A stretch of 16,334 nucleotides of DNA from assembly GCA_900551415.1 (NCBI GenBank), contig URWB01000046.1, forward strand, positions 1-16,334. Reading direction: 5' to 3'. The stretch comes from an uncultured Eubacteriales bacterium (GTDB lineage Bacteria > Bacillota > Clostridia > Peptostreptococcales > Anaerovoracaceae). Shown here piece after piece: positions 8,064-15,051 of this stretch. Under the pieces are notes generated by a model that ran no database searches, was not told the DNA's origin, and saw only the letters and a list, made by a program, of their open reading frames with translations. Position 1 is the first letter of the stretch, and the number at the start of each line of letters is the position of its first letter. Made by a program: the position numbers and the translations under genes.

Positions 8064-8079
8064 AAACTCTGCCGCCTTT

Positions 8080-8784
8080 CTACCATTCGATGGTTTCGAC
8101 CGGAACGCGGTGCGCGTTTCGCTCCACTGAGGAAACGGTTCCGTTTTTGACATGGATGATGCGGTCGGCCATCGGCGCAATCGCGGTATTATGCGTGATG
8201 ATCACGACGGTCATACCGGTTTCGTGCGCGGTATCCTGCAGCAGTTTGAGAATCGCCTTGCCGGTATTGTAGTCCAGAGCGCCGGTCGGCTCGTCACAGA
8301 GCAGCAGTTTCGGATTCTTGGCGAGCGCGCGCGCGATCGCGACACGCTGCTGCTCACCGCCGGAGAGCTGCGCCGGGAAATTATTGATGCGGGAAGCAAG
8401 TCCGACCTTGGCCAGTGCTTCCCCGGCGTCCATCGGATCCTTGCAGATCTGCGCGGCCAGCGAAACGTTCTCGAGCGCGGTCAGGTTCTGAATCAGATTG
8501 TAGAACTGAAAAACAAAACCGATCTCGTAGCGTCGATAGGTGGTCAGCTCGCGGGCATTGTATTTGGAAATCTCTTTACCATCGAGAAATACTCTTCCTT
8601 CGGAGAGCGTGTCCATGCCGCCAAGGATATTCAGCAGCGTGGTCTTGCCCGCGCCGGACGGGCCGACGATGACACAGATCTCACCTTTTTCAATCTCAAA
8701 CGAGGCATCACGCAGTGCCTCAATGGTGATTTCTCCCATATGGTAGACTTTTTTTACGTGCTCAAATTTTACAAAAGGTTCCAT
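8080..8784 (-). CDS. ABC transporter ATP-binding protein (MacB/LolD type)
   Basis: Encodes 234 residues that energise the adjacent FtsX-like permease from the cytoplasmic side. All nucleotide-binding motifs are present: Walker A GPSGAGKTT, Q-loop FQFYN, signature LSGGEQQRVAIARAL, Walker B LLLCDEPTGALD and the H-loop THN. Length and the Y-H-M-G-E-I start fit the LolD/MacB family. I chose ATG 8784 (MEPFVKFEHV), where homology should start. AGGAAGG lies rather far upstream (about 14 nt), so a longer form from ATG 8826 (248 aa) cannot be excluded; however, that ATG overlaps the likely -10. It is followed by the permease gene after 16 bp, clearly one operon. Confidence 0.93.
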   Translation of the reverse strand: MEPFVKFEHVKKVYHMGEITIEALRDASFEIEKGEICVIVGPSGAGKTTLLNILGGMDTLSEGRVFLDGKEISKYNARELTTYRRYEIGFVFQFYNLIQNLTALENVSLAAQICKDPMDAGEALAKVGLASRINNFPAQLSGGEQQRVAIARALAKNPKLLLCDEPTGALDYNTGKAILKLLQDTAHETGMTVVIITHNTAIAPMADRIIHVKNGTVSSVERNAHRVPVETIEW

Positions 8785-8824
8785 GGATAGTCTAGATTCC
8801 TTCCTATGTTGTAATGTTAAGACC

Positions 8825-8853
8825 ATTATACACGATTTTTTAGTATTTTAACA
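8825..8853 (-). promoter_or_regulatory. Possible promoter of the ABC operon
   Basis: The minus strand has TATAAT at 8825-8830, and TGTTAA, a weak -35, at 8848-8853 with a 17-bp spacer. It overlaps the stop codon of the upstream MFS-like gene, so the ABC genes may be transcribed both from here and by read-through. Confidence 0.45.
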
Positions 8854-9958
8854 GAATAAATCTGTGTTTCCACGCGGAAAATATGATGAAAAAACTGATC
8901 ATGAGCAGAAACATCGCGGCAAAGGTCAGATAATTGACGGTAAGAGGGTCCAAAAGCTGTGTTTTGGACAGCAGCGGGAAGGTCGCGAGTCCGATGGGAA
9001 ATGCAAGCGATACCTGCGCGAGCCGTTCACAAAATTCTGTCGGTCCATATAGATAGTAGACGAGAATCGGCAGCAGAATGAGCAGCAGCGTAAGTGCCGC
9101 GCCGAGCGCCAGACAACCCAGATGGAAGGACCAGAGAGAAGGCGTTTCAAAGCCGAAGCACATGATGGTGATCTCCGTCAAAAAAATCAGCAGCACGCAG
9201 CCGCTGTAAACCCCTTTGCGTTCGATGAACCATGCGCAGCAGAGGGGCCCCGCGGTAAGCGCGGGGTACATGGCTTGCAGAGTTGTGAAGCCGGAAAGTG
9301 TCAGAGCCGAGCGTTGTGAGAAAGTTACGAGAAAAAGCGCGAGGCTCAGGGACAGGCTCAGAATCAGGGTGTAGCAAAATACCTTGCAGGTGCTGCGAAA
9401 ACGCAGACAGGAAAGTCTGCGCCCGGAGCGCGGAGAGGTTTGCGCCTCGCTTTGCAGCAGGAACCGCGGCGGGCGCTCCAAAAAACAGAGAACTCCTATG
9501 AGCATCAGCGCGCCCGCCGCGAGCAGCGCGGGATAAGGGAAGCTTTCCAAAAGGATTTTCCACAGCAGACCGCAGGCAAAGGCAGCTGCCCAGACGACGC
9601 CCAAGAGCCGCGTTTTGCTGAATCGAAACCAGCTGACGATCAGATTGGCGGGCAGAAGCAGCGCGAGTCCGCTGAAGCTGACTCCCGCGAGTACCGCGCC
9701 GCCGACCGCGAGGATATCGTTTTCTCGGATAAAAAAGAGAAACCAGCCGCCGCAGCTCAGCAGAACATAAAAAAAGGTCCAAAGCTGAAACGGCAGCATG
9801 GTATAGCAGCCAAGCGCCAGCGGCACGCCGATGATCAGACCGCAGAGGAATCCCGCGGAAAACAATAAGGAATGATCTATGCATAAAAATCCGACAAGCG
9901 GACTGATGACGATAATCAGGCCGATAATATTGCGGCTCAGATAAAAGCAGCGCATCAC
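8840..9958 (-). CDS. 12-TM MFS-like membrane protein of unknown function
   Basis: Encodes about 372 residues with roughly twelve hydrophobic segments and a larger basic loop in the middle (RPPRFLLQSEAQTSPRSGRR), the layout of a major facilitator. No substrate motif is recognised. It resembles the membrane half of MFS-LuxR fusion regulators common in gut Actinobacteria and Clostridia, but has no DNA-binding domain; this comparison is by layout only. The start is taken as GTG 9958, 9 nt after GGAGGAG; ATG 9955 is the next codon. The open frame continues to 10258, but that extension is encoded by tandem repeats and is not believed. It lies 55 bp before the ABC ATPase gene in the same direction and may be co-transcribed. 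Confidence 0.7.
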   Translation of the reverse strand: MMRCFYLSRNIIGLIIVISPLVGFLCIDHSLLFSAGFLCGLIIGVPLALGCYTMLPFQLWTFFYVLLSCGGWFLFFIRENDILAVGGAVLAGVSFSGLALLLPANLIVSWFRFSKTRLLGVVWAAAFACGLLWKILLESFPYPALLAAGALMLIGVLCFLERPPRFLLQSEAQTSPRSGRRLSCLRFRSTCKVFCYTLILSLSLSLALFLVTFSQRSALTLSGFTTLQAMYPALTAGPLCCAWFIERKGVYSGCVLLIFLTEITIMCFGFETPSLWSFHLGCLALGAALTLLLILLPILVYYLYGPTEFCERLAQVSLAFPIGLATFPLLSKTQLLDPLTVNYLTFAAMFLLMISFFIIFSAWKHRFILLKY

Positions 9959-9980
9959 GAGAGCAAACTCCTCCAATTCG

Positions 9981-10008
9981 ATACTCAAATTCTGTATAGA
10001 ATTAGTAT
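9981..10008. promoter_or_regulatory. Palindromic operator-like site upstream of the MFS-like gene
   Basis: AATTCT (9988-9993) and AGAATT (9998-10003) flank GTAT. ATACT (9981-9985) and AGTAT (10004-10008) extend the symmetry with a 2-nt bulge. It lies about 25 bp upstream of the start codon, just before the SD, so it could be an operator or a leader hairpin. On the minus strand a TATAAT lies at 10025-10030 without a good -35. Confidence 0.4.
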
Positions 10009-10163
10009 GAAAAGGCACGCGGAGATTATACTTTGCATTTTCTGCTAAATCACGCGAAAGCAAGCACGCAAAATTTCGCGAGGCAATGCGGCCTTGCGCG
10101 GAAAAGTCTTGTAAAATACGCGGTTTTGCGACGCGAAAATCCCACGAGGCATACGAACTTGTT

Positions 10164-10290
10164 GAGCACGCGAAATTCTGTAAGGCAGGCGGCCTTGCTA
10201 TGCACGAGACAGTGCTGAGCGCGCGAAATTCCGTAAGGCAGGCGGCCTTGCTATGCACGAGGCAGCGCTGAGCGCGCGAGAAAATTCACT
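10164..10290. repeat. 53-bp tandem repeat (two full copies plus partial third)
   Basis: Two copies at 10164-10216 and 10217-10269 differ at only a few positions. A third starts at 10270 and decays after about 10 bp. Each unit begins GAGCRCGCGAAATTC and holds AAGGCAGGCGGCCTT, which can form a small hairpin. Degraded relatives (GCGAGGCAATGCGGCCTTGC and GCGACGCGAAAATCCCACGAG) run back to about 10035. Since 53 is not a multiple of 3, the reading frame shifts between copies, so it is not coding. It resembles a REP-like or satellite element. Confidence 0.85.
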
Positions 10291-10570
10291 GCAAAAGACG
10301 GCAAAGAGATGCCAAAACAGACAAAGTTCCCATTTTCGTAACTTTTGGGCAAAAAGATGTAATGCGACCCCACGTTTACGCCAGATAAACCGCTGTTATC
10401 AGAAATAACGGAAGAATTTCCTGTATAGTTTTTTGAAATTTGTAGCATGAGACAATGAGGCTTTTGTTCTATTGGAGAACAAAACAAAAAATAAGAGAGA
10501 CGCGTCTGGAGAGATGTGCTGCGCGTGAATCCCAGTACGCCGCGTTACATCTTTTGAGGATTTTTTGCCC

Positions 10571-10670
10571 AAAAAGCGGCGCTTGTCGGAACGTCGGGGC
10601 GATGCCACGCAAATCGCTTGTGAGAACTTTGAAAGAAAAAGCGGCGCTTGCCGGAACGTTTGGGAAGATG
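10571..10670. repeat. Direct repeat pair of about 35 bp in a gene-free stretch
   Basis: AAAAAGCGGCGCTTGTCGGA at 10571-10590 and AAAAAGCGGCGCTTGCCGGA at 10636-10655 begin two copies, each continuing with ACGT and a GG-rich tail to GATGC, 65 bp apart. No gene is supported between 9959 and 10818; the stretch holds this pair, the 53-bp tandem repeat, and otherwise unremarkable AT/GC-mixed sequence. Confidence 0.7.
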
Positions 10671-10707
10671 CGAAGGTGTAGATTTGCGGAAAAATGCGGA
10701 ATGAGGG

Positions 10708-10735
10708 TTGCAAAATGACAAAAACATGGTATGAT
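10708..10735 (+). promoter_or_regulatory. Likely promoter of the small one-TM gene
   Basis: TTGCAA at 10708-10713 and TATGAT at 10730-10735 with a 16-bp spacer. The start site would be near 10742, giving a leader of about 77 nt to ATG 10819. Confidence 0.5.
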
Positions 10736-10818
10736 AGGAACATGAAAAACGCGTCTTTTGGCGCAATATGAGGCCATATTGATGATGATGAGATAGAACG
10801 AAAATCGGAGCGACTGAT

Positions 10819-11052
10819 ATGAAAGCATTTTTGGAAACAAAACTCGGCCTTGTCTTTGACGGAGTTTGGCAGATGAGAGAAATTCTGTTCTTGCTCGCGG
10901 CAGCAGCGTTTTGCCTTTTGCTGCTCGCGCTTGCGGCACAGCTGATCCAAAGAATCGTTAACAGCCGGAAACTGAAAAAAGATACGATTTTTAGCCATCG
11001 TAAGAATAAATATAAAGATGGAATCGGGAAACGCAGAAATCGAAAATATTAG
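10819..11052 (+). CDS. Small single-TM protein, hypothetical
   Basis: Encodes 77 residues starting MKAFLETKLG. Residues about 22-47 (ILFLLAAAAFCLLLLALAAQ and following) form one membrane helix. The C-terminal 30 residues are very basic (KLKKD, HRKNKYK, GKRRNRKY), predicting a cytoplasmic tail by the positive-inside rule. GGAG lies 8 nt before the start, a plausible promoter lies at 10708-10735, and a terminator follows at 11260-11285. I do not recognise the family; it could be a small membrane regulator or a chance ORF in a repeat-rich stretch. Confidence 0.5.
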   Translation: MKAFLETKLGLVFDGVWQMREILFLLAAAAFCLLLLALAAQLIQRIVNSRKLKKDTIFSHRKNKYKDGIGKRRNRKY

Positions 11053-11259
11053 CGATGAGAAGAAGATCGCAAAGATGTAATCCGGTCAAAAAGATGAAAC
11101 AATCTTAGAAACCCATGGTAAACCGGAACGGTTCACAACCGATCGGCACGAAAAAATCACTGCCATGGAAAGCGCCGAAAAGCCATGAAAAACCGGAATG
11201 GTTGGAATAGGAAAGACGGAACGGAAGGATTGACAAAGAAAAAAGAATAAGGTATGTAT

Positions 11260-11285
11260 CCCCGCAGAGGCGGGGGTATTTTTTT
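11260..11285 (+). terminator. Rho-independent terminator
   Basis: CCCCGC (11260-11265), loop AGAG, GCGGGG (11270-11275), then GTATTTTTTT. It lies about 207 bp after the small one-TM gene. Between them, two related CATG-N2-AAACCGGAA-Y-GGTT segments occur (about 11112-11133 and 11182-11203). Confidence 0.8.
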
Positions 11286-11315
11286 GCCATTTTTTTCGGA
11301 CAGCCGCAGAGATTC

Positions 11316-11459
11316 GCGAGCCGTATCGCTTCGACGCGGGAGTCCATGACCGCGAGCCGCATCGCTTCACCGCGGGAGTCCATGGCCGCGAGCCGCATCG
11401 CATTTCCGCGGGAGTCCATGGCCGCGAGCCGCATCGCTTCGCCGCAGCTGTTCATGGGT
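11316..11459. repeat. 36-bp tandem array, four copies
   Basis: Units at 11316-11351, 11352-11387, 11388-11423 and 11424-11459 all start GCGAGCCG(C/T)ATCGC. The first three end GCGGGAGTCCATG(A/G)CC; the fourth has diverged (CAGCTGTTCATGGG). The 36-bp length keeps all frames open, giving a 12-residue repeat (minus strand: AMRLAAMDSRGE), but no start with an SD supports a gene. The array lies between the terminator at 11260-11285 and the end of the Gly/Cys-rich gene. Confidence 0.9.
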
Positions 11460-11512
11460 CTGCGCACTGCTGCAGGAGTCCTGACCGCTTAGGCGATGCC
11501 AAAGAATGGCTT

Positions 11513-12874
11513 TTAGAACAGATAACCGTTTGTATCGCAGCACTGACAGGCGATAGAGCGGATTCCTGCCGAACTTGGCAGACAGCCACCGGCGTTCGCG
11601 GGCTGCGGGCTGCCGCAGCTATTTTGCGCGTGCTTTTGACAATCGCAGCTTTGCTTACAGCTGTTTTGCGGCCGCGTGTTTTGAGCGTCGCAGCTTTGAC
11701 TGCAGGACGCGCAGGTTTCGATTCCGGCGCATTGACCGAGATCATCGCAGCAGGTGGGAACTTCATCGGCCTGCAGCGCGAACAAGGTCGGTCGGATAAC
11801 CTGCAGATGGATGCTCGGCGTCAACACAAGATTAGAGTTGAGAATCAGGGAAACCGATTCCGGACAAGCGGCGGTACCGGCTGTATCGACAGTCAGGGTC
11901 GGGTTCATAAGCACGCCGCAGGCATGAAAGTCGAAAAGCAGAGACGGTGAGATACCGTTGGTCTGACATGGAATTTCGACACAGTACATCGCGAAATTAC
12001 TGCTGCCGGAGACGGTAAGCGGGAAGAAACCGCTCTTGTCATTCTTCGTTTTGAGCGTGAGTTTGAAATCGCGATTTTGTTTGCCGTTGGAAACAGTGCC
12101 TTCCAGTACGATGGTCAGGGATACTGCCCAAGGACCGGATGCTTCCGCGAGGAAAAAGTGTTCGTCTCTGCCGCAGGTTGGGCCGCAAGGACTGCAAGTG
12201 CCGCATCCATCGCAAAGGTGGCGATCGATCGGCGCACAAGGGCATTTGGTGATATCCGGCATGATGCCGCTCAGATCAGCGATATAGCGGCCGTTTCGCA
12301 GCCCAAGCGCGGAAACCGCAAAACCATCGACGGTTACCGCGTCAGCAGTCAGCAGACCGCTTTGGGTCGGCGCGATTTCATTGATTGTGACACAGGAATT
12401 GGTGATGGTGAATTTGGTGCCGCAGTTTAGGTCAAAATCACCGCAGCCGCAGCAGCTCGCACCGACGCAGCTTCCGCAGCCGCAGCAATTGTTCGCGCAG
12501 CCGGCGTTTCCAAAGCAGCTACAGCCTGTGCCTGCGCCGCCGTTGCAGCCTCCGCAGCCACCGCCGCCTCCGCAGCCGTTGCTGCCTGCGCCGCCGCAGT
12601 TTGTGTATCCTCCGCAGCCACCGCCGCAGTTTCCAATGCCGCAGTTCACACGCGACGGGCCTCCGATGCGTAACTCCTGCGTGAAGTTTGGGTTTTGGGC
12701 AATGAGAGGGACGATGATTGGGCAGGAAGATTCTTCCTTGTCATAAAAAATCTTATCCAGATAAACCTGGTTTCGCGCGATACCGACCTTGCCGCCGCTG
12801 CCGGTACAGTCGCAGGTGCCGCGCGTGTCGGCGTTGCGCGTGTTTCTCGTTTGATTACATGTTGTATTCATCAT
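11513..12874 (-). CDS. Gly/Cys-rich structural-type protein, family not recognised
   Basis: Encodes 453 residues, about 48 of them cysteine (near 11%). Layout: residues 1-77 begin MMNTTCNQT and include KVGIARNQVYLDKIFYDKEE; 78-151 are a dense Gly/Cys block with CGGGCGG, CGGGGGCGGC and CCGCG runs; 160-375 look like a beta-rich domain with scattered cysteines and a CDGCGTCSPC cluster; about 376-450 form a second Cys cluster (CASCSQSC, CKQSCDC, CQCC). There is no signal peptide and no TM helix. The start is ATG 12874, with AGAGG 6 nt upstream; ATG 12871 follows directly. Such composition is typical of heavily cross-linked spore coat or exosporium proteins, or of metal binding; a structural surface role is my inference. 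The gene stands alone between repeat-rich stretches. No clear promoter is seen. Confidence 0.75.
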   Translation of the reverse strand: MMNTTCNQTRNTRNADTRGTCDCTGSGGKVGIARNQVYLDKIFYDKEESSCPIIVPLIAQNPNFTQELRIGGPSRVNCGIGNCGGGCGGYTNCGGAGSNGCGGGGGCGGCNGGAGTGCSCFGNAGCANNCCGCGSCVGASCCGCGDFDLNCGTKFTITNSCVTINEIAPTQSGLLTADAVTVDGFAVSALGLRNGRYIADLSGIMPDITKCPCAPIDRHLCDGCGTCSPCGPTCGRDEHFFLAEASGPWAVSLTIVLEGTVSNGKQNRDFKLTLKTKNDKSGFFPLTVSGSSNFAMYCVEIPCQTNGISPSLLFDFHACGVLMNPTLTVDTAGTAACPESVSLILNSNLVLTPSIHLQVIRPTLFALQADEVPTCCDDLGQCAGIETCASCSQSCDAQNTRPQNSCKQSCDCQKHAQNSCGSPQPANAGGCLPSSAGIRSIACQCCDTNGYLF

Positions 12875-13026
12875 AAATTACCTCTTTTCATAATTCGATA
12901 GGTACTACAATATATGCGCGGCAGGGCGGAACGGCCACAAAGGTTAGAGAACGCAGGGTCTTCTGCGCGTAACGATCCCGCAAGGGCGAGGAGCTGCAGA
13001 GCGCTGCTGGGTATGATGAGAAGAGT

Positions 13027-13172
13027 TTTGCCTTTGCTTCAGAGATTGCGCGAGGCTTTGTCTTTGCTTCGAATATTTCGCGTGACATTATTTTGCGCGC
13101 AAGGAGGAGGGGCACGCTCGGAAACGCAAGTGATAGGGTGTTATTTTGCGCGCAGCGCGAGGGGCGCGCAAA
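13027..13172. repeat. Degenerate short repeats in a gene-free stretch
   Basis: The interval 12875-13287 has no supported gene. TTTGCCTTTGCTTC (13027) recurs as TTTGTCTTTGCTTC (13057), 30 bp on. TTATTTTGCGCGCA (13088) recurs at 13141, 53 bp on. TTTGCGCGC (13145-13153) pairs with GCGCGCAAA (13164-13172) in a 9-bp stem without a T-run. Confidence 0.55.
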
Positions 13173-13287
13173 CCGGCCGGCAAGCATGGAAGCAGTTAGT
13201 TCGTGATTTTTTTGAGTAACGCGAGGGATAGGGAAAAATTACCACGACTTTTGTGGTGGATAAAATGCAAAAAAGCGATATTTTGTA

Positions 13288-13316
13288 TTGAAAAGTGTAC
13301 GAAAGTGGTGTATAGT
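13288..13316 (+). promoter_or_regulatory. SigmaA-type promoter of the dcw operon (mraZ promoter)
   Basis: TTGAAA at 13288-13293 and TATAGT at 13311-13316, spacer 17 bp. The start site would be near 13323, leaving a leader of about 59 nt to mraZ. The spacer and -10 are covered by the AAAGTG repeats. Confidence 0.75.
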
Positions 13317-13321
13317 GGTGA
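13292..13321 (+). promoter_or_regulatory. MraZ boxes (three 10-bp repeats)
   Basis: AAAGTGTACG, AAAGTGGTGT and ATAGTGGTGA follow one another at exact 10-bp spacing. This matches the AAAGTG[T/G]-N3 tandem repeat known as the MraZ site in mollicutes and relatives. Since the repeats overlap the -35 to -10 region, binding should block RNA polymerase, giving autorepression of the operon (inference). Confidence 0.75.
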
Positions 13322-13381
13322 TAAGAACCATAAAAGGGGAGAAGTGCAGCTATTTTTTGACAGGAAGGAGGCGGCGGTCCG

Positions 13382-13813
13382 ATGTTCATGGGAACAACTT
13401 ACAATTCCATCGATGAGAAAAACAGGATGATTGTACCCTCCAAACTGCGTGCGGGGCTGGGTTCCCGCTGCGTCCTGACGAAGGGCCTGGATCGCTGTCT
13501 TTACATCTACACGATGGAGGACTGGGAAAAGCAAATGCAAAAAATCGCCCAGCTGCCGGAGTCAGACCCGAAGGTACGCGCGTTCATCCGCCATTTTTGC
13601 GCGAACGCGGCGGAATGTGAATTCGATAAGCAGGGACGCGTCGGTATTCCGCAGGAGCTCAAGGCTTACGCAGGCATTGAAAAAGAGCTGGTTACCATGG
13701 GCGCCATGAGCAAGATCGAAATCTGGGCACGAGATGTCTGGGAAGCGCCGGACAATGAAAACCGCATGGAAAGCGAAGATTTCGCGAAGGCGCTGGCAGC
13801 GTACAATTTCTAA
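13382..13813 (+). CDS. mraZ: Transcriptional regulator MraZ
   Basis: Encodes 143 residues, the normal family length. MraZ is a DNA-binding protein of the SpoVT/AbrB (swapped-hairpin) superfamily that binds repeats in front of the dcw operon. Two tandem domains are seen: the first opens MFMGTTYNSIDEKNRMIVPSKLR; the second contains CEFDKQGRVGIPQELK, each carrying the DxxGRhxhP-type loop (DEKNRMIVP and DKQGRVGIP). GGAAGGAGG lies about 10 nt before ATG 13382. Its own binding sites lie at 13292-13321. rsmH follows after 15 bp, as in most Firmicutes. Confidence 0.97.
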   Translation: MFMGTTYNSIDEKNRMIVPSKLRAGLGSRCVLTKGLDRCLYIYTMEDWEKQMQKIAQLPESDPKVRAFIRHFCANAAECEFDKQGRVGIPQELKAYAGIEKELVTMGAMSKIEIWARDVWEAPDNENRMESEDFAKALAAYNF

Positions 13814-13828
13814 GGAGGCGTGGGGACG

Positions 13829-14779
13829 ATGGAATTCAAACATACCTCCGTACTCTTTGAAGCATGTATGGAGGGATTGGCAATCAAGCCGGACGGCATC
13901 TATGTGGATGGCACGCTTGGCGGCGGCGGTCACAGCAGCGGAATTTGTGCGCGTTTAAGTGCGGAGGGTACGCTGATCGGCATTGATCGGGACACAGACG
14001 CTTTGCGGGCAGCCGAGGCAAGACTGCGAGACTATCCTTGTCATAAAATCTTTGTACAAAGCAATTACGCGCAGATTAAAGAGGTCCTTGAGGACCTGAA
14101 TATAGAGAAGATCGACGGCGCGCTGCTGGATTTGGGAGTATCCTCTTTTCAGCTGGATAATCCGGAACGCGGATTTTCCTACATGCAGGAGGCGCCGCTG
14201 GATATGCGCATGAATCAAAGCGACGGCTTTACCGCCTACGACGTTGTCAATTCGTATGACGCGGAGGGACTGCGCGATATCATCACACGCTACGGCGAGG
14301 AACGCTGGGCGTCGCGCATCGCTGACTTTATCGTCAAGGCGAGAAAGGACAAGCCGATTGAAACCACGACCGAGCTGGTCGATATCATCAAGGCCGCGAT
14401 TCCGGCATCCGCCAGACGTGACGGACCGCACCCGGCGAAACGGACGTTTCAGGCAATTCGGATTGAAGTCAACGATGAACTCGGACAGCTCGAAAAAGCA
14501 ATAGATGCCTTTTGTGATGTCCTGGCGCCGGGCGGCAGGCTTTGCGTCATCACCTTCCACTCGCTGGAGGACCGCATCGTCAAGGAAATTATCGCCCGAC
14601 GTGTCCATCCATGTACCTGTCCAAAGGAGTTTCCGGTCTGTGTCTGCGGTAAGAAACCGGACATCAGTAAAAAATCAGGGAAACCGATTCTGCCGACTCC
14701 GGAGGAAATCGAACGAAACCCACGCGCCCGCAGCGCGAAACTGCGGATTTGCGAAAAGCTAGGGCAGGCCGCAAGATAA
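13829..14779 (+). CDS. rsmH: 16S rRNA (cytosine(1402)-N4)-methyltransferase RsmH
   Basis: Encodes 316 residues. RsmH uses S-adenosylmethionine to methylate N4 of C1402 in the 16S rRNA P-site region. Visible motifs: GTLGGGGHS (SAM loop), IGIDRD, DGALLDLGVSSFQLD followed by RGFSYMQEAPLDMRM, FQAIRIEVNDEL, and VITFHSLEDRIVK. A C-terminal CTCPKEFPVCVCGKKP segment is typical of Firmicutes members. The start is ATG 13829 (MEFKHTSVLF), 10 nt after AAGGAGG; the GTG at 13820 lies only 1 nt from that SD and is rejected. It is the second gene of the dcw operon. Confidence 0.97.
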   Translation: MEFKHTSVLFEACMEGLAIKPDGIYVDGTLGGGGHSSGICARLSAEGTLIGIDRDTDALRAAEARLRDYPCHKIFVQSNYAQIKEVLEDLNIEKIDGALLDLGVSSFQLDNPERGFSYMQEAPLDMRMNQSDGFTAYDVVNSYDAEGLRDIITRYGEERWASRIADFIVKARKDKPIETTTELVDIIKAAIPASARRDGPHPAKRTFQAIRIEVNDELGQLEKAIDAFCDVLAPGGRLCVITFHSLEDRIVKEIIARRVHPCTCPKEFPVCVCGKKPDISKKSGKPILPTPEEIERNPRARSAKLRICEKLGQAAR

Positions 14780-15018
14780 AACGGGGTTCTTTTACGGAGT
14801 ACGAGCAAAAATACGAGCAAAAAAAGGAAGGAAACCCCGGCAGACCGCAAGGTAAACCGTTCGTTCTCTTTCGCAGAAGGCGAGCGGAAACCATGCGCGA
14901 AAGCGCGGCGGCGCACGCAGGGCATTTACGCGTGATCGTCACGACACCAAAGTTTCACTTCGTGGCACGCACACACGGCAAAAAGACAAAAAGCAATAGC
15001 AGGCAGCAGCCCGCGTAA
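14749..15018 (+). CDS. Doubtful small basic ORF between rsmH and the ftsL-like gene
   Basis: An open frame of 89 residues opens with a TTG codon inside the end of rsmH and has no SD. It is very basic (FRRRR, RTHGKKTKSN), with no membrane helix, so it is not FtsL. In dcw operons ftsL normally follows rsmH closely; here 272 bp separate rsmH from the next credible start. The stretch may be a decayed or poorly conserved gene, or untranslated spacer. Confidence 0.2.
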   Translation: MRKARAGRKIKRGSFTEYEQKYEQKKEGNPGRPQGKPFVLFRRRRAETMRESAAAHAGHLRVIVTTPKFHFVARTHGKKTKSNSRQQPA

Positions 15019-15051
15019 TTCGACCGGAGCTGCCAGCGGAAAGGAACAGGC

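Noticed and set aside
5163..8150. Long plus-strand open frames (5163-6236, 6972-8150) opposite the ABC permease
   Set aside because: They mirror the permease coding sequence and have no family motif; the coiled-coil repeats keep the other frames open.
9959..10258. N-terminal extension of the MFS-like gene by 100 codons
   Set aside because: It is encoded by the out-of-frame 53-bp repeat, has a different composition, and a good SD lies at GTG 9958.
10399..10998. Minus-strand open frame of 199 codons
   Set aside because: It runs through the direct repeats and over the small one-TM gene, has no SD and no recognisable domain.
11316..11459. CRISPR array
   Set aside because: The 36-bp units abut with no variable spacers and no cas gene is nearby; it is a plain tandem repeat.
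11105..11467. Minus-strand open frame containing the 12-residue repeat
   Set aside because: It starts at a GTG without SD and crosses a strong terminator; the array alone explains the open frame.
12381..12746. Plus-strand Pro/Gln-rich open frame opposite the Gly/Cys-rich gene
   Set aside because: Pro-rich antisense of Gly-rich codons; no SD, while the minus-strand gene has a good SD and a structured domain.
12905..12925. SigmaK-like -10 (CATATATT) upstream of the Gly/Cys-rich gene
   Set aside because: The short match has no AC-type -35 at the right distance, so it does not support sporulation control.
12888..13187. Minus-strand open frame of 99 codons upstream of the Gly/Cys-rich gene
   Set aside because: It lies in degenerate repeats, lacks an SD and shows no motif.
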